A stretch of DNA of 39,361 nt, taken from positions 1 through 39,361 of the forward strand of contig JALORE010000034.1 of the NCBI GenBank assembly GCA_025459125.1, read 5' to 3'. The DNA comes from Planctomycetota bacterium. GTDB lineage: Bacteria > Planctomycetota > Phycisphaerae > Sedimentisphaerales > Anaerobacaceae. Below the pieces are notes generated by a model that did not search any database, was not told the DNA's origin, and saw nothing but the letters and a program-made list of their open reading frames with translations. Shown in pieces: positions 15,971 to 25,808 of the stretch (position 1 is its first letter; every line of letters starts with the position of its first letter). Position numbers and translations under genes: made by a program.

Positions 15971-18900
15971 ATGAAATGGTGGAATGGTGTGTTGGTACCG
16001 ATCGTGGTGCTGGCCCTGATGCAGGGCAACGCGGCCTATGGGGCTTTTGATCCGCTCCAGGACCCCGCGTTGATCGGGTGGTGGAAGTGCGATGAGGGCC
16101 AGGGCAACGTCGTTGCCGACGCCTCGGCGGCTCATCACGACGGGACGTTCGTGGATGGCAACCCCGCGTGGGTCCCCGGCGCCGTGGGCAATGCGATCGA
16201 CTTGATCGATCCCACGCTGGTCGAAGTGCCTCCCATGGGACTGACGCTGACGGAGGCCACGATAATCGGCTGGGTCCTGCCCCACGGCCCCCAGGTGCGG
16301 TGGGCCTCCATCATCATGCACCGCGGCCCCGGCCCGGCCCACGGGTTCAACCTGACGGAAACGCGGCAACTGGCCTACCACTGGAATGGCCTGGCCACCA
16401 CGTATAACTTCCGCGGCAATGCGTACTATGTCAACGATGAATGGACGCACTGCGCGTTGACGATCGAGCCCACCAAGGCGACGTTCTACGTCAATGGCGT
16501 GGAGGCCGCCGTCAATGCCATCGCGCACACCGCGGCGACCTGGGACGGTCGGGTGTGGTTCGGCGGCGACCGCACCTACACCGGCACGCGCCACATCAAA
16601 GGCGCCCTGGACGAGATCCTGTTCTTCCGGCGGGCCCTGACGGCGGCGGAGATCAAATCCCTGGTCCCGCCCAAGCTCAAGGCGACCAAGCCCAGCCCGG
16701 CCGACGGCGCCACCAATATCACGATGCCGCTGCTGCAATGGACGGCCGGCGAGATGGCGGTCTTCCACAACGTCTATCTCGGCACGACCCCGCAGTTGAC
16801 GGAAGCCCATCTCGTGGGCAAGAGCCAGCCGTTCGCCATGCTGTACTACCTGCAGGGCTTTGCCCCGGGCACCACCTACTACTGGCGGGTGGATGAGATC
16901 ACCGCGGCCGGCGTCGTCACGACCGGCGATGTCTGGCGCTTCACGACCGCCGCAGTCACGGCCACGCAGCCGGTGCCGCCGGATGGCGCCGCGTATGTCA
17001 CGACCAGCGCGACCCTGTCGTGGACCGCGGGGCAGAACGCCGTGATGCACGATGTCTACGTCGGCGCCAATCGCGCCGACGTCGAGAGCGGCGCGGCCGG
17101 CGCGTTCAAGGGCAAACAGGCCACCACCAGTCTGCAACTGGATGGACTGGCCCGTGGCACGACGTATTACTGGCGGGTGGACGAGGTGGCGGTGAACGGC
17201 AGCAAGGTCGCGGGCCCGGTTTGGAGCTTCACGACGCGACCGGTCATCGCCAAGCCCGATCCGGACTTCGTCGGCTGGTGGAAACTGGAGAATGAAGGCT
17301 CCGGCGCCGCCATCGACTACTCCGGCAACGACCGCGATGGCATCCTGATGGGCGGTCCGCAGTGGGTGGACGGGTACCTGGGCGGCGCCCTCAAGGTCGA
17401 CGGCGTCGATGATTACGTCGAAACCAACTATGCCCAGGATCTGGCGAAGTGGACGGTCTGCACCTGGGTGATGAGCCCGGCGGCACCGGCCGCCACCGCG
17501 GCGACCGGTCCGGTCCATCGCGAGAAGAATTTCCAGATCAACTGGAACCACGGTACCGCCGCGGACCGCGGCGCCGCCGGTCTGCGCGTTGGCGGAACCT
17601 GGTCGTTCGCCAGTTTCGGAACCCTGTCCGCAAACACCTGGTATCACCTGGCCGCGAGCTTCGATGGCACAACGCTCAAGGCGTACACCAACGGGGTGTT
17701 GATCACCACGACGCCGGTGTCGGGCGTACCCGATGCCGAAGTCGGCACGCTGAAGTTCGGACGCCATTCAACCACCGCGACAAATTTCTTCGCCGGCACG
17801 ATCGACGATGTCCGGGTTTACGGGCGGGCCCTGACCGACGAGGAGATCAAGAAGGCGATGCAGGGCGACCCGCTCCTGGCCTCGAATCCGCAACCCGCGC
17901 ACGGCGTCAGCGTCGATATCCAGAACGTGGCCGACCTGGCCTGGACGGCGGGCGAAGGAGCGGCCCAGCACGATGTCTATTTCGGCAAGGACCTGGCGGC
18001 GGTGAAAGCGGCCAGCCCGACTTCGCCCGAATACAAAGGCCGGCAGGCCGGCACGAGTTTCTCCCTGGCCGGACTGGTCGAGATCGGCGGCGGCTCCTAC
18101 TTCTGGCGGATCGATGAAGTTGCGGCCGACGGCACCATCCATAAGGGCAGTGTCTGGACGTTTACGATTCCCGGCTACCTGATCGTGGATGAGTTCGAGA
18201 GCTATACCGATGATGAGGGCAACCGCATCTACGAGACCTGGGAGGACGGCTGGGTCAACGGGACCGGCTCGGTGGTCGGCAACCTCCAGGCCCCCTTTGC
18301 CGAGCGGACGGTCATCCACGGCGGCAAGCAGGCCATGCCCATGGACTACAACAACGCCAAGACGCCCTTCTACAGCGAAGCGTCCCAGACCTTCGCGCCG
18401 GTGCGGAACTGGACCGACTATGGCGTGACCGACCTGAGCCTCTGGTTCCGCGGTAACCCGGTCCGCTTCGTGGACAAGGGCAACGGCGCCTTTACCGTCG
18501 GCGCTTCCGGCCATGACATCTGGGACAACGCCGACGACTTCCGCTTCGTCTGGAAGCGGTTGGCCGGCGATGGCTCGATCGTGGTCAAGGTCGAGAGCAT
18601 CGGGAACACCAACGGCTGGGCCAAGGCCGGCGTGATGATCCGCGAAAACCTGACCGCCGGCTCGACCATGGCGTACATGATCCAGAGCGTCGCCAGCGGC
18701 GTCTCGTTCGGTTGGCGGCAGATCGCCGACGGCACCTGCGGCAGCTCTACCCAGGCAGGCATTATGGCACCGCAGTGGGTGAAGCTGACCCGCAAGGGCA
18801 ATGCCTTCACCGCGCAGTACTCCGCCGACGACAAGACCTGGACCGACGTCAAGGACGCCACCAGCGGCCAACCCGTCTCCACCACGATCCTGATGGGAGC

Positions 18901-19285
18901 CAGTATCTACATCGGTCTGTGCACGACCAGCCACAACGCGACCGCCACGACGACGGCACAATACTCCGGTGCCGCGACCACCGGCGGTGTCACCGGCGCC
19001 TGGCAGGAGACCTGGATCGGCGATGATCGGGACCTCACCAATGGAGCCGCCAGCCTGTACCTGGTCGTCGAGGACAGCGCCGGCGAGAGCGTCGTGGTGA
19101 CTCATCCCGATCCGGCGGCGGTGAACGTGGCCGCCTGGACCGAGTGGAAGGTCCCGCTGAGCAGCCTGACCGGGGTGAACCTCGCCCGGGTCAAGATGCT
19201 GTACCTCGGCGTGGGCGACCGGAAGAACCCCGTCCCGGACGGCACCGGCCGCATATACATCGACGACATCCGCGTCGGCAAGTAA
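15971..19285 (+). CDS. Secreted modular protein, paralogue of the 12550 gene
   Basis: A 1104-residue protein with AGGAGG before ATG 15971 and a signal peptide ending near AAYGA. The module order equals that of the preceding gene: LamG (about 30-230), two Fn3-like modules (WRVDE near 304 and 401), LamG (about 428-630), Fn3-like (WRIDE near 712), and a C-module from DEFESYTDDEGN near 740 split by the DUF1349-like domain (about 836-1012). The C-terminal third is closely similar to 14790-15879 at DNA level, with many third-position changes. The first LamG domains are much less alike. This suggests an old tandem duplication with conserved C-termini and divergent binding heads. A strong terminator follows. 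Confidence 0.75.
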   Translation: MKWWNGVLVPIVVLALMQGNAAYGAFDPLQDPALIGWWKCDEGQGNVVADASAAHHDGTFVDGNPAWVPGAVGNAIDLIDPTLVEVPPMGLTLTEATIIGWVLPHGPQVRWASIIMHRGPGPAHGFNLTETRQLAYHWNGLATTYNFRGNAYYVNDEWTHCALTIEPTKATFYVNGVEAAVNAIAHTAATWDGRVWFGGDRTYTGTRHIKGALDEILFFRRALTAAEIKSLVPPKLKATKPSPADGATNITMPLLQWTAGEMAVFHNVYLGTTPQLTEAHLVGKSQPFAMLYYLQGFAPGTTYYWRVDEITAAGVVTTGDVWRFTTAAVTATQPVPPDGAAYVTTSATLSWTAGQNAVMHDVYVGANRADVESGAAGAFKGKQATTSLQLDGLARGTTYYWRVDEVAVNGSKVAGPVWSFTTRPVIAKPDPDFVGWWKLENEGSGAAIDYSGNDRDGILMGGPQWVDGYLGGALKVDGVDDYVETNYAQDLAKWTVCTWVMSPAAPAATAATGPVHREKNFQINWNHGTAADRGAAGLRVGGTWSFASFGTLSANTWYHLAASFDGTTLKAYTNGVLITTTPVSGVPDAEVGTLKFGRHSTTATNFFAGTIDDVRVYGRALTDEEIKKAMQGDPLLASNPQPAHGVSVDIQNVADLAWTAGEGAAQHDVYFGKDLAAVKAASPTSPEYKGRQAGTSFSLAGLVEIGGGSYFWRIDEVAADGTIHKGSVWTFTIPGYLIVDEFESYTDDEGNRIYETWEDGWVNGTGSVVGNLQAPFAERTVIHGGKQAMPMDYNNAKTPFYSEASQTFAPVRNWTDYGVTDLSLWFRGNPVRFVDKGNGAFTVGASGHDIWDNADDFRFVWKRLAGDGSIVVKVESIGNTNGWAKAGVMIRENLTAGSTMAYMIQSVASGVSFGWRQIADGTCGSSTQAGIMAPQWVKLTRKGNAFTAQYSADDKTWTDVKDATSGQPVSTTILMGASIYIGLCTTSHNATATTTAQYSGAATTGGVTGAWQETWIGDDRDLTNGAASLYLVVEDSAGESVVVTHPDPAAVNVAAWTEWKVPLSSLTGVNLARVKMLYLGVGDRKNPVPDGTGRIYIDDIRVGK

Positions 19286-19369
19286 CGACTTACGATGGAC
19301 GATTCGCGATGCCTCGCCCGAAGCGGCGCCGGCCCGCGCAGACAGCCAATCGCAAGTCCGGAATCGAAT

Positions 19370-19409
19370 CCGAGGCCCGCGTCCCCGTGACGCGGGCCTC
19401 GGCCTTTTT
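19370..19409 (+). terminator. Intrinsic terminator after the three-gene LamG cluster
   Basis: CCGAGGCCCGCGTC (19370-19383) pairs perfectly with GACGCGGGCCTCGG (19389-19402) over a 5-base loop, followed by CCTTTTTC. Confidence 0.85.
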
Positions 19410-19444
19410 CCGGAGCCGGCCCGTCCCCCCCCCGCCGCGTGGGC

Positions 19445-19507
19445 GGGGACATTCTACTTTTTCAGTCAGCCCTGACAACAGGAGGGATGAAAAAGTAGAA
19501 TGTCCCC
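19445..19507. repeat. Perfect 20-bp inverted repeat element
   Basis: The arm at 19445-19464 (GGGGACATTCTACTTTTTCA) is the exact reverse complement of 19488-19507. The 23-base loop contains a smaller GTCAG/CTGAC stem. A 19-base part of the right arm recurs at 7464-7482. This resembles the REP-like elements scattered through planctomycete genomes. Confidence 0.8.
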
Positions 19508-19621
19508 TTTTCCCCAACCCGGCCATGGCCTTGGGCTTCTTGGCATGCGGGCCTTGGTGTCGGCCCGGGTGCGCAGCGTCCTCGCGATTCATACGGATCG
19601 CGCCTGAGAATCTCGTAACGT

Positions 19622-19658
19622 GGGTGGCAGCGGCAAGCTGCGCTTGCCGCTGCCACCC
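19622..19658. repeat. Perfect 17-bp inverted repeat with 3-base loop
   Basis: GGGTGGCAGCGGCAAGC (19622-19638), TGC, GCTTGCCGCTGCCACCC (19642-19658). There is no T-tract, so it is a palindromic element rather than a terminator. The stretch 19286-19812 otherwise has no gene. Confidence 0.75.
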
Positions 19659-19747
19659 GGAATCCGGCTCAGGTGCGCGAGGAACTCAGTCGTAATCGGT
19701 ATCAGGCCAGAGCGAGGGCCAGGCGTCGGTGAGCACCCACCGTAGAC

Positions 19748-19776
19748 TTGAAGCGCCGCCGATTCTCTGGCAGAAT
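19748..19776 (+). promoter_or_regulatory. Possible promoter for the sigma factor gene
   Basis: TTGAAG (19748-19753), 17 bases, then CAGAAT (19771-19776), 36 bases before ATG 19813. Confidence 0.4.
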
Positions 19777-19812
19777 GGTCCCAGCGACGGAACACAACGC
19801 CGGGGAGTCGGC

Positions 19813-20442
19813 ATGAGTGATGTCACGCGCATCTTGAATGCGATGGAACAGGGGAATGCGAGGGTCACGGACGAGCTCTTGCCCTTGGTCTACGAAGAGC
19901 TGCGTGTTCTCGCCGCCCAGAAACTCTCGCACGAGCCTCCCGGGCAGACACTCCAGGCAACGGCCCTCGTGCATGAAGCCTATTTGCGCTTGGTGGGTTC
20001 GCAAGACCGGAGCTGGAAGAGCCGGGCCTACTTCTTCGGGGCGGCCGCCGAGGCCATGCGGCGAATTCTGGTGGAGCATGCCCGGCGCAAGCAGCGGCCG
20101 AAGCATGGGCGGGATTTCCAGAGAGTGGAGCTCAACGACGAGCACCTGTTGGTTGAGATGCCCTGCTCAAATGGCATGATGAAGCGGGCGACTTCCTGGA
20201 GACCCCGGCTCTGGGTCCAAGCCTGGCCGGTGAGGCTCCTGCCGTGGCCGAAGTTCCCGGCGCCATCATCGGGCGGTACAAGCTCCTGGAGAAGATCGGC
20301 GAAGGCGGCATGGCGGTGGTCTATATGGCTGAGCAGGAGCAGCCCATCCGCCGCAAGGTGGCTCTCAAGATCATCAAATTGGGTATGGACACCCGCCAGG
20401 TCATCGCCCGTTTCGAAGCCGAGCGTCAGGCTTTGGCCCTGA
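19813..20442 (+). CDS. Truncated ECF-type RNA polymerase sigma factor (region 2 only), likely broken
   Basis: From ATG 19813 the first ~118 residues match the planctomycete ECF-like sigma family (TIGR02999 type): [82 protein letters not shown]. This is sigma region 2. The expected region 4 (about 60 residues with a helix-turn-helix) is absent. After EMPC (codon at 20164) the frame runs through the kinase gene out of phase as Arg/Trp/Ser-rich nonsense to a stop at 20442. The change occurs where kinase-like sequence begins in another frame, so a deletion has joined the two genes. Without region 4 it is unlikely to recognise -35 elements. Normally this sigma is co-transcribed with the kinase that follows. 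Confidence 0.75.
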   Translation: MSDVTRILNAMEQGNARVTDELLPLVYEELRVLAAQKLSHEPPGQTLQATALVHEAYLRLVGSQDRSWKSRAYFFGAAAEAMRRILVEHARRKQRPKHGRDFQRVELNDEHLLVEMPCSNGMMKRATSWRPRLWVQAWPVRLLPWPKFPAPSSGGTSSWRRSAKAAWRWSIWLSRSSPSAARWLSRSSNWVWTPARSSPVSKPSVRLWP

Positions 20443-23400
20443 TGGATCACCCCAGTATCGCCAAGGTTCTCGATGCCGGAGCCACCGAGACGGGAAGACC
20501 TTACTTCGTCATGGAACTGGTCCAGGGGATCTCCATCACCGAGTACTGCGAGAAGAATAGCCTGAGCACCAAGGACCGATTGACGCTGTTTCTCCAGGTC
20601 TGCCATGCCGTGCAGCACGCGCACCAGAAGGGCATCATCCACCGGGATCTCAAGCCCTCCAATGTCATGGTTACGCACCACGATGGCAAGCCTGTGCCCA
20701 AGGTCATCGACTTCGGCATCGCCAAGGCGACCAACCAGAAGCTGACGGAAAAGACGCTCTTTACCCGCTATGCCCACCTGATCGGCACTCCCGCCTACAT
20801 GAGTCCGGAGCAGGCGGAATTGAGCGATCTGGACATCGACACCCGCTCGGATATCTACTCGTTGGGCGTTTTGCTCTATGAACTGCTGACCGGGACCACG
20901 CCCTTCAGTGAAGAAGAACTGCGCCAAGCCGGTTACCTCGAGATGCAGCGGGTGATCCGGGAACAAGAGCCGGTGAAGCCCTCCACCCGGATCAAGACCG
21001 CTCTTCGTGGGGCGAGCGTCCCCGCTCGCCCAAAGACGTTGTGCGGGGACGCACGACCTACGAAGACGTTCACGGGCGGGACGCCCGTGCTCCGGGAGGT
21101 CCGGGGCGATCTGGACTGGATTGTGATGAAGTCCCTGGAGAAAGATCGTGTCCGGCGGTACGAGACGGCCAGCAGTCTGGCCGAAGACATCCGCCGGCAT
21201 CTGGAACATGAGCCGGTCCTGGCCCGGGGCCCCGGCGCCGCGTACCGCCTGCATAAGTTCCTCCGCCGCCACCGGGTCCAAACCCTCATCGGGCTGACGG
21301 CGGCCATCCTGATGGCCATTGCCGCCGTTGTCCTTCTCCAATGGAGCCGGGACCGCCAGCGGCTGGCCGAGGCGGCAGGCATCCAGCATCAGGTCCAAGC
21401 CTTGCAGGACAGGGAAATCCTGTCCCAAGCCCGTAAACAGTATGCCCAAGGGCAGCGTGAAACCGCCCTCAAGACCATCCAACGCATCTTCGCCAGCCCG
21501 CACGCGGGAGGCGAAGCGCGGTTCCTCGGCGCCGGCATCCTCGCCGAGGACGGCCGAGCCAAGGAGGCGATGGCCCTGCTGGATGAACTGGTGGGTGAAC
21601 GCGCGGAGATCGCCGGAGCGGCCCATGCGCTACTGGCCCGCGTCCTCTGGGAGAGTCAATCGGCGAAGGGCGAGAAGTCGCAAGAGATCGAGGAACACCG
21701 TCGCCAAGCCGAGGCCCTGCTGCCGGAGACCGCGGAGGCCTATTTCCTGCGGGCCATGACCGCCGTGACCATCAAAGAGCAGCTTGCCTTTCTCGACCAG
21801 GCCCTGCAACTGGCTTCTCGTGATCCCGACCCGTTGAACCCGATCAACTATGAATCCCACCGGCTGCGGGCGTTCCTCTATTACGCGTCGCGGAAATACG
21901 AGAGGGCCGAGCGTGACGCGTTTGCCATGACCATTCTGCGGCCGCGCGACCCACTGGGGTACTCCCTGCGGGCACTGGCTCTGCGCGAATCAGGCCAGTA
22001 CCAAGAGGCGATAGCGGCGTATGACGGCGCACTGACACTGGTACAGAAGGACGACCCGCAGTATTTCGACCTGACTGCCCAGCGTGTGGAGACCCTGCTA
22101 CGGATGGGGAGCCATCGACCGGCCCTCGCGGCCGCGCAGGAGGCGCTGCGGTTCTGGCCCGATCGCCCGATCTTTGAGTATGACCTTTTCGCGGCCCACA
22201 CCGCCCTCGGTGACTACGAGGCGGCCGCGGCCCTCTTTGCGCGGATCACCAGTCCCGGCCCGGAAGCGCGGCGCCCCTTCGAGAACTGGTGCGCGAAGTA
22301 CATCTTCGACAGCCTCCAGGCGGGGCGCCCCTGGCATCCGGCGGACCGCACGCCCGGGGGCGCGGCCTTCCTGCCGCTGGTGGAGGCCGAGGAAACCTAC
22401 CAGCATCTGGCGGCCAAGGCCAAGCGCGTGATCGCCGATGGCTTTGCGGCGCGCTGGTCGGCGGATGGGAAGAAGTTGGCTCTTAGCATGGGATTCCCGG
22501 GCAACAACGGCGTGGCGGTGTACGATCCTGCCACGGGCGAGACGGAGTTGCTCCTGGTCCCCGGCAGGGCTCCAGCCTGGTCACCCGATGGGCGGTATAT
22601 CGCCTTTGGCCGCGACTGCCAGGCCCTGCGGGTCCCGGAATTCGCCACCGCCGAGCGCCAGTCGAAGCCGCGTCCGCAGGTGGAGGAAGAGGTCTGGGTC
22701 ATGAAGGCGGATGGGACCGGGCCCCGCCGTCTGGCGCGGGGCGGCTCGCCCTCCTGGAGCCAGGATTCCCAGGGCGTCTACTATCACTCCCGTGGGGACA
22801 ATGCCCTCTATTCGATCGCCGTCGAAGGCCCGGACGCCACTGGCAAACGAATCATGGCGTGCTCCAATCCCTGGCCCTCGGTGTCGCCGGACGGCCAACG
22901 GGTGGCCTATCTGGAGACCGGTCTGCTCAAGGTGCAGGACTTGGCTTCTGGGACGCTCGTGGCCCAGTGGCCGGCACCGCCCGGCACCTGGGGCGGGGCG
23001 GCCTGGTCGCCTGCCGGTCGTGAACTGTGTATGGGGGCCAATGCCGGCGCCGAGAACCGGATGGGGCTGTGGGTCTACCGCCTCGGCGCCAGCGAACCGC
23101 TTAAGATCCTGGACAGTCACATCGCGGCCGCTGCCTGGGCCCCGGACGGGACAAAGCTTGTCTTTCATTTGGAGGCGCCGTACTTCGAGATCTGGACCGC
23201 CGACTTGGACCCGAAAGTCTCGACCATTGAGACCCTGGGTCCCGCACAGACGATCAACGAACACTTCCGCGACATGGTGACCCTGTACACCCGGCGGATC
23301 AAAGCTGATCCGCTGGATGCCTCCGCTTACGCCAAGCGCGCCGGGTACTACGATGCCTTGCACAACCGAGCAGAAGTCAACGCCGACATGCGGCGCTGGT

Positions 23401-25430
23401 CCGCCCTAGCCAACCACGGCATATCGGTGGGTTGGAGGTTCGGCCGGGCAAGGACCCTCATGCGCAGCATCGCCGGCCCATTGGGTTATCAACTCGTGGT
23501 CTTCCTGGAAAGACAGGAAGACGGGATGGAACAACTACGTATTGCCTGCGGGCAGAAGGGAAGGTGTGAGATGAGAGTGTTTGAAATTCCGATGTTGGCC
23601 ATATCCCTGTTAGGGCTGAGTCTGCTTTCAGGCCTGGACACGCCGGTCGCACACGCCGATTTCGCCTTCGGGGAACTGGTGGAGGTTCATACGGCCTTGC
23701 CGTTCCTCACCGGGGAAACCTTTGTGAGCTGCTTCTCCTCGGACGACCGGGAGATGTTCCTCATGTCGGACCGCGGCGGGGGACAGGGCGGCTTCGATCT
23801 CTGGGTGTCCAAACGGGCTTCAGCCGATGCCGACTGGGGCCCGCCCGCGAATCTCGGACCTGTCGTCAACAGTGCGAAGGGGGACTACATCCCATCGCTC
23901 TCCGCCGACGGTCTTGAGCTGTATTTCGCCTCCGACCGGTCCGGCAACAATGATATCTATTTGGCCAGACGTGCGACCCCAACCAGCCCGTGGGGTCCAC
24001 CGACCAGTCTCGGCCCCAACGTGAACAGCACGGCGCTCGAGTATGCTCCTTCGGTGTCGTCGGATGGCTTGGAGCTCTACTTCCAGTCGGGACGCCCCGG
24101 TGGATATGGCCGCTGGGATTTGTACGTCAGCAAGCGTGCGACCCGGAACGATCCCTGGGGCAATCCGGTCAATCTCGGCGCCGCGGTGAATAGTCCGGCC
24201 GATGAGGCGGGTACCTGGTTCTCGCCGGACGGGCTGGTCCTCATCTTCCAGGACGGCGCTACTCCTCGGCCCGGCGGCTATGGCAGCGGGGACCTGTGGA
24301 TGACGAGGCGGGCCAGCCGCTCGGCTCCCTGGGAGCCGGCGGTGAATCTGGGACCCGTTGTCAACGGACCGACCAGGGATTGCCTGGCTTGCTTCGCTGC
24401 CGATGGCTCCGCCCTGTACTTCGTGAACGACATCGGCTACTGGAAGGCCCCGATCCTCCCCATCCTGGACTTCAATAGCGACGGCAAGGTCGATGCGAAA
24501 GACCTTCTGTTGATGACACAACACTGGGGCGAGAACGATCCCCGCTATGATGTCGGCCCCTTTGCCTGGGGCGACGGCATCGTGGACGCGCAGGACTGGG
24601 TGGTCCTCGTAGAGGCCATCGGGGGATCCGGCTTCGGTCTCGATCCCAAACCGTATGCGGCAGAGGTCCCGCGCGACGTGGTCCTGACCTGGACGCCGGT
24701 TCCGTTTTCCCCAAGCTATGACGTCTACTTCGGGACCTCCCAGGCGGCGGTCAACAGCGCCAACCGAGCCAATCCCCAAGGAGTCCTGGTCAGCCAAGGA
24801 CAGACTGCGCCTCTGTACCAGCCCACCGGGTCTCTGGAATACAACGGAGTCTATTACTGGCGTATCGATTTCGTGACGTCCGGTCCGACTCCCACCATCT
24901 ACCAGGGACCGGTCCTGCGCTTCACGACCGAAGCATTTGCCTATCCGATCCAGAATGTCACCGCCAAGGCCTCGAGCGTGCAAGGCACCATGGGGCCGGA
25001 CAAGACGGTCGACGGCTCCGGACTCGACCAGAACGACGGCCACTGTGCGGAAGGGAAGGATATGTGGCTCAGCACAGGAGTGTCGCCCCACTGGATTCAG
25101 TACCAGTTCGACAAGGTCTATGCCTTGCACGAATTGTGGGTGTGGAACTCGAACTCAGCGGTCGAGCCTTTTATCGGCTTTGGGGCCAAGACCGTCAAGA
25201 TCGAATACTCCCTTGATGGCACGACGTGGACCGCGCTGGCCAATGTGCCGGAGTTTGCCCGGGCACCCGGTAAGTCCGGCTATGTCCACAACACCACCGT
25301 CAGCTTCGGTGGAATCTCAGCCAGGTACGTCAAGCTGACCATCGAGAGAGGCTGGGGCACCACACCCTCCGTCGGCTTGAGCGAGGTGCGATTCTTCTAC
25401 ATCCCGACCGCTTCAGCGCCCAAGCCGTGA
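20244..25430 (+). CDS. Transmembrane Ser/Thr protein kinase with TPR and WD40/TolB-like sensor, read through into a secreted protein
   Basis: An open frame of 1728 codons from GTG 20244. The kinase domain (about 9-330) has the glycine loop [10 protein letters not shown] (18-27), Lys42 in VALK, catalytic H133-R-D-L-K, D156-F-G and [12 protein letters not shown], so it should be active. A membrane helix is near 347-367, then TPR-like helices (about 390-690) and beta-propeller repeats ([30 protein letters not shown]; about 730-990). Three oddities: there is no ribosome site or normal N-terminus (kinase-like sequence extends upstream to 20160 without a start); residues about 255-285 are encoded by palindromic repeat DNA; and near codon 1110 the frame enters a new signal peptide. 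The natural kinase product probably ends near 23570 but lacks a stop. Family relatives phosphorylate unknown targets. Confidence 0.8.
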   Translation: MAEVPGAIIGRYKLLEKIGEGGMAVVYMAEQEQPIRRKVALKIIKLGMDTRQVIARFEAERQALALMDHPSIAKVLDAGATETGRPYFVMELVQGISITEYCEKNSLSTKDRLTLFLQVCHAVQHAHQKGIIHRDLKPSNVMVTHHDGKPVPKVIDFGIAKATNQKLTEKTLFTRYAHLIGTPAYMSPEQAELSDLDIDTRSDIYSLGVLLYELLTGTTPFSEEELRQAGYLEMQRVIREQEPVKPSTRIKTALRGASVPARPKTLCGDARPTKTFTGGTPVLREVRGDLDWIVMKSLEKDRVRRYETASSLAEDIRRHLEHEPVLARGPGAAYRLHKFLRRHRVQTLIGLTAAILMAIAAVVLLQWSRDRQRLAEAAGIQHQVQALQDREILSQARKQYAQGQRETALKTIQRIFASPHAGGEARFLGAGILAEDGRAKEAMALLDELVGERAEIAGAAHALLARVLWESQSAKGEKSQEIEEHRRQAEALLPETAEAYFLRAMTAVTIKEQLAFLDQALQLASRDPDPLNPINYESHRLRAFLYYASRKYERAERDAFAMTILRPRDPLGYSLRALALRESGQYQEAIAAYDGALTLVQKDDPQYFDLTAQRVETLLRMGSHRPALAAAQEALRFWPDRPIFEYDLFAAHTALGDYEAAAALFARITSPGPEARRPFENWCAKYIFDSLQAGRPWHPADRTPGGAAFLPLVEAEETYQHLAAKAKRVIADGFAARWSADGKKLALSMGFPGNNGVAVYDPATGETELLLVPGRAPAWSPDGRYIAFGRDCQALRVPEFATAERQSKPRPQVEEEVWVMKADGTGPRRLARGGSPSWSQDSQGVYYHSRGDNALYSIAVEGPDATGKRIMACSNPWPSVSPDGQRVAYLETGLLKVQDLASGTLVAQWPAPPGTWGGAAWSPAGRELCMGANAGAENRMGLWVYRLGASEPLKILDSHIAAAAWAPDGTKLVFHLEAPYFEIWTADLDPKVSTIETLGPAQTINEHFRDMVTLYTRRIKADPLDASAYAKRAGYYDALHNRAEVNADMRRWSALANHGISVGWRFGRARTLMRSIAGPLGYQLVVFLERQEDGMEQLRIACGQKGRCEMRVFEIPMLAISLLGLSLLSGLDTPVAHADFAFGELVEVHTALPFLTGETFVSCFSSDDREMFLMSDRGGGQGGFDLWVSKRASADADWGPPANLGPVVNSAKGDYIPSLSADGLELYFASDRSGNNDIYLARRATPTSPWGPPTSLGPNVNSTALEYAPSVSSDGLELYFQSGRPGGYGRWDLYVSKRATRNDPWGNPVNLGAAVNSPADEAGTWFSPDGLVLIFQDGATPRPGGYGSGDLWMTRRASRSAPWEPAVNLGPVVNGPTRDCLACFAADGSALYFVNDIGYWKAPILPILDFNSDGKVDAKDLLLMTQHWGENDPRYDVGPFAWGDGIVDAQDWVVLVEAIGGSGFGLDPKPYAAEVPRDVVLTWTPVPFSPSYDVYFGTSQAAVNSANRANPQGVLVSQGQTAPLYQPTGSLEYNGVYYWRIDFVTSGPTPTIYQGPVLRFTTEAFAYPIQNVTAKASSVQGTMGPDKTVDGSGLDQNDGHCAEGKDMWLSTGVSPHWIQYQFDKVYALHELWVWNSNSAVEPFIGFGAKTVKIEYSLDGTTWTALANVPEFARAPGKSGYVHNTTVSFGGISARYVKLTIERGWGTTPSVGLSEVRFFYIPTASAPKP
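21010..21089. repeat. Palindromic repeat DNA inside the kinase coding sequence
   Basis: GGGCGAGCG (21010-21018) pairs with CGCTCGCCC (21023-21031), and CACGGGCG (21071-21078) with CGCCCGTG (21082-21089). A GTGCG/CGCAC stem lies between, with two AAGACGTT copies. This looks like intergenic REP-like sequence, yet it is translated in frame as [20 protein letters not shown]-type residues between VKPSTR and [11 protein letters not shown]. Confidence 0.7.
23571..25430 (+). CDS. Secreted PD40/dockerin-like/F5/8C protein, in frame with and downstream of the kinase
   Basis: ATG 23571 is preceded by AAGGGAAGGTGTGAG, a plausible ribosome site, and opens a clear signal peptide ([20 protein letters not shown], cleavage near AHA). 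It therefore probably makes a separate 619-residue exported protein. Four PD40/WD40-like repeats (NLGPVVNS..., [13 protein letters not shown] type) span about 44-286. A dockerin-like pair follows near 300-345 ([24 protein letters not shown]). One YYWRID Fn3-like module (about 360-455) links it to the neighbouring secreted proteins. The C-terminus is an F5/8C (discoidin-like) domain (about 457-617, [17 protein letters not shown] to [11 protein letters not shown]). It is probably a glycan-binding exported protein. A hairpin terminator follows. Confidence 0.7.
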   Translation: MRVFEIPMLAISLLGLSLLSGLDTPVAHADFAFGELVEVHTALPFLTGETFVSCFSSDDREMFLMSDRGGGQGGFDLWVSKRASADADWGPPANLGPVVNSAKGDYIPSLSADGLELYFASDRSGNNDIYLARRATPTSPWGPPTSLGPNVNSTALEYAPSVSSDGLELYFQSGRPGGYGRWDLYVSKRATRNDPWGNPVNLGAAVNSPADEAGTWFSPDGLVLIFQDGATPRPGGYGSGDLWMTRRASRSAPWEPAVNLGPVVNGPTRDCLACFAADGSALYFVNDIGYWKAPILPILDFNSDGKVDAKDLLLMTQHWGENDPRYDVGPFAWGDGIVDAQDWVVLVEAIGGSGFGLDPKPYAAEVPRDVVLTWTPVPFSPSYDVYFGTSQAAVNSANRANPQGVLVSQGQTAPLYQPTGSLEYNGVYYWRIDFVTSGPTPTIYQGPVLRFTTEAFAYPIQNVTAKASSVQGTMGPDKTVDGSGLDQNDGHCAEGKDMWLSTGVSPHWIQYQFDKVYALHELWVWNSNSAVEPFIGFGAKTVKIEYSLDGTTWTALANVPEFARAPGKSGYVHNTTVSFGGISARYVKLTIERGWGTTPSVGLSEVRFFYIPTASAPKP

Positions 25431-25465
25431 AGTTAGGTCTTCATGACCTGGTGCGAAAGAGAGGA

Positions 25466-25499
25466 GGGCCGGTGGTACCGGAGACCGCCGGCCCTTTCT
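25466..25499 (+). terminator. Probable terminator after the kinase/PD40 ORF
   Basis: GGGCCGGTGGT (25466-25476) pairs with ACCGCCGGCCC (25484-25494), with one G-T wobble and a 7-base loop, followed by TTTCTC. Confidence 0.65.
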
Positions 25500-25655
25500 C
25501 GTCATGTCTGCACGTCAAAGCACTGTGTGACAAGCACTTACAAGCCAGAGTCCGGACCGCGGTTCCTGCGGACCGCCCCTGCGGCTGACGTAAGCGGCGG
25601 CCCCAGGGACGTGGGCTCCGTCTCCGGGAAAACACCCGTCCGGGAGAAATTCTCG

Positions 25656-25685
25656 TTGGCACGGGGGCCCCGTCCGTGCTATACT
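25656..25685 (+). promoter_or_regulatory. Promoter upstream of the 25809 gene
   Basis: TTGGCA (25656-25661), 18 bases, then TATACT (25680-25685). The paralogue at 28453 has TTGGCA, 18 bases, TACACT at the equivalent place, which supports both. From 25500 to 25808 nothing else is seen. Confidence 0.55.
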
Positions 25686-25808
25686 CTATATACCTGTAAG
25701 TAGGCCTGTGACTTTTCATTCCGCAGAAACATAGGGCGTAATGGTCCTCGGTCACACGGTGTGTGGCGAGGGCAGGGTTATTTCATGCATCTGGGAAGGA
25801 GGATTGTC

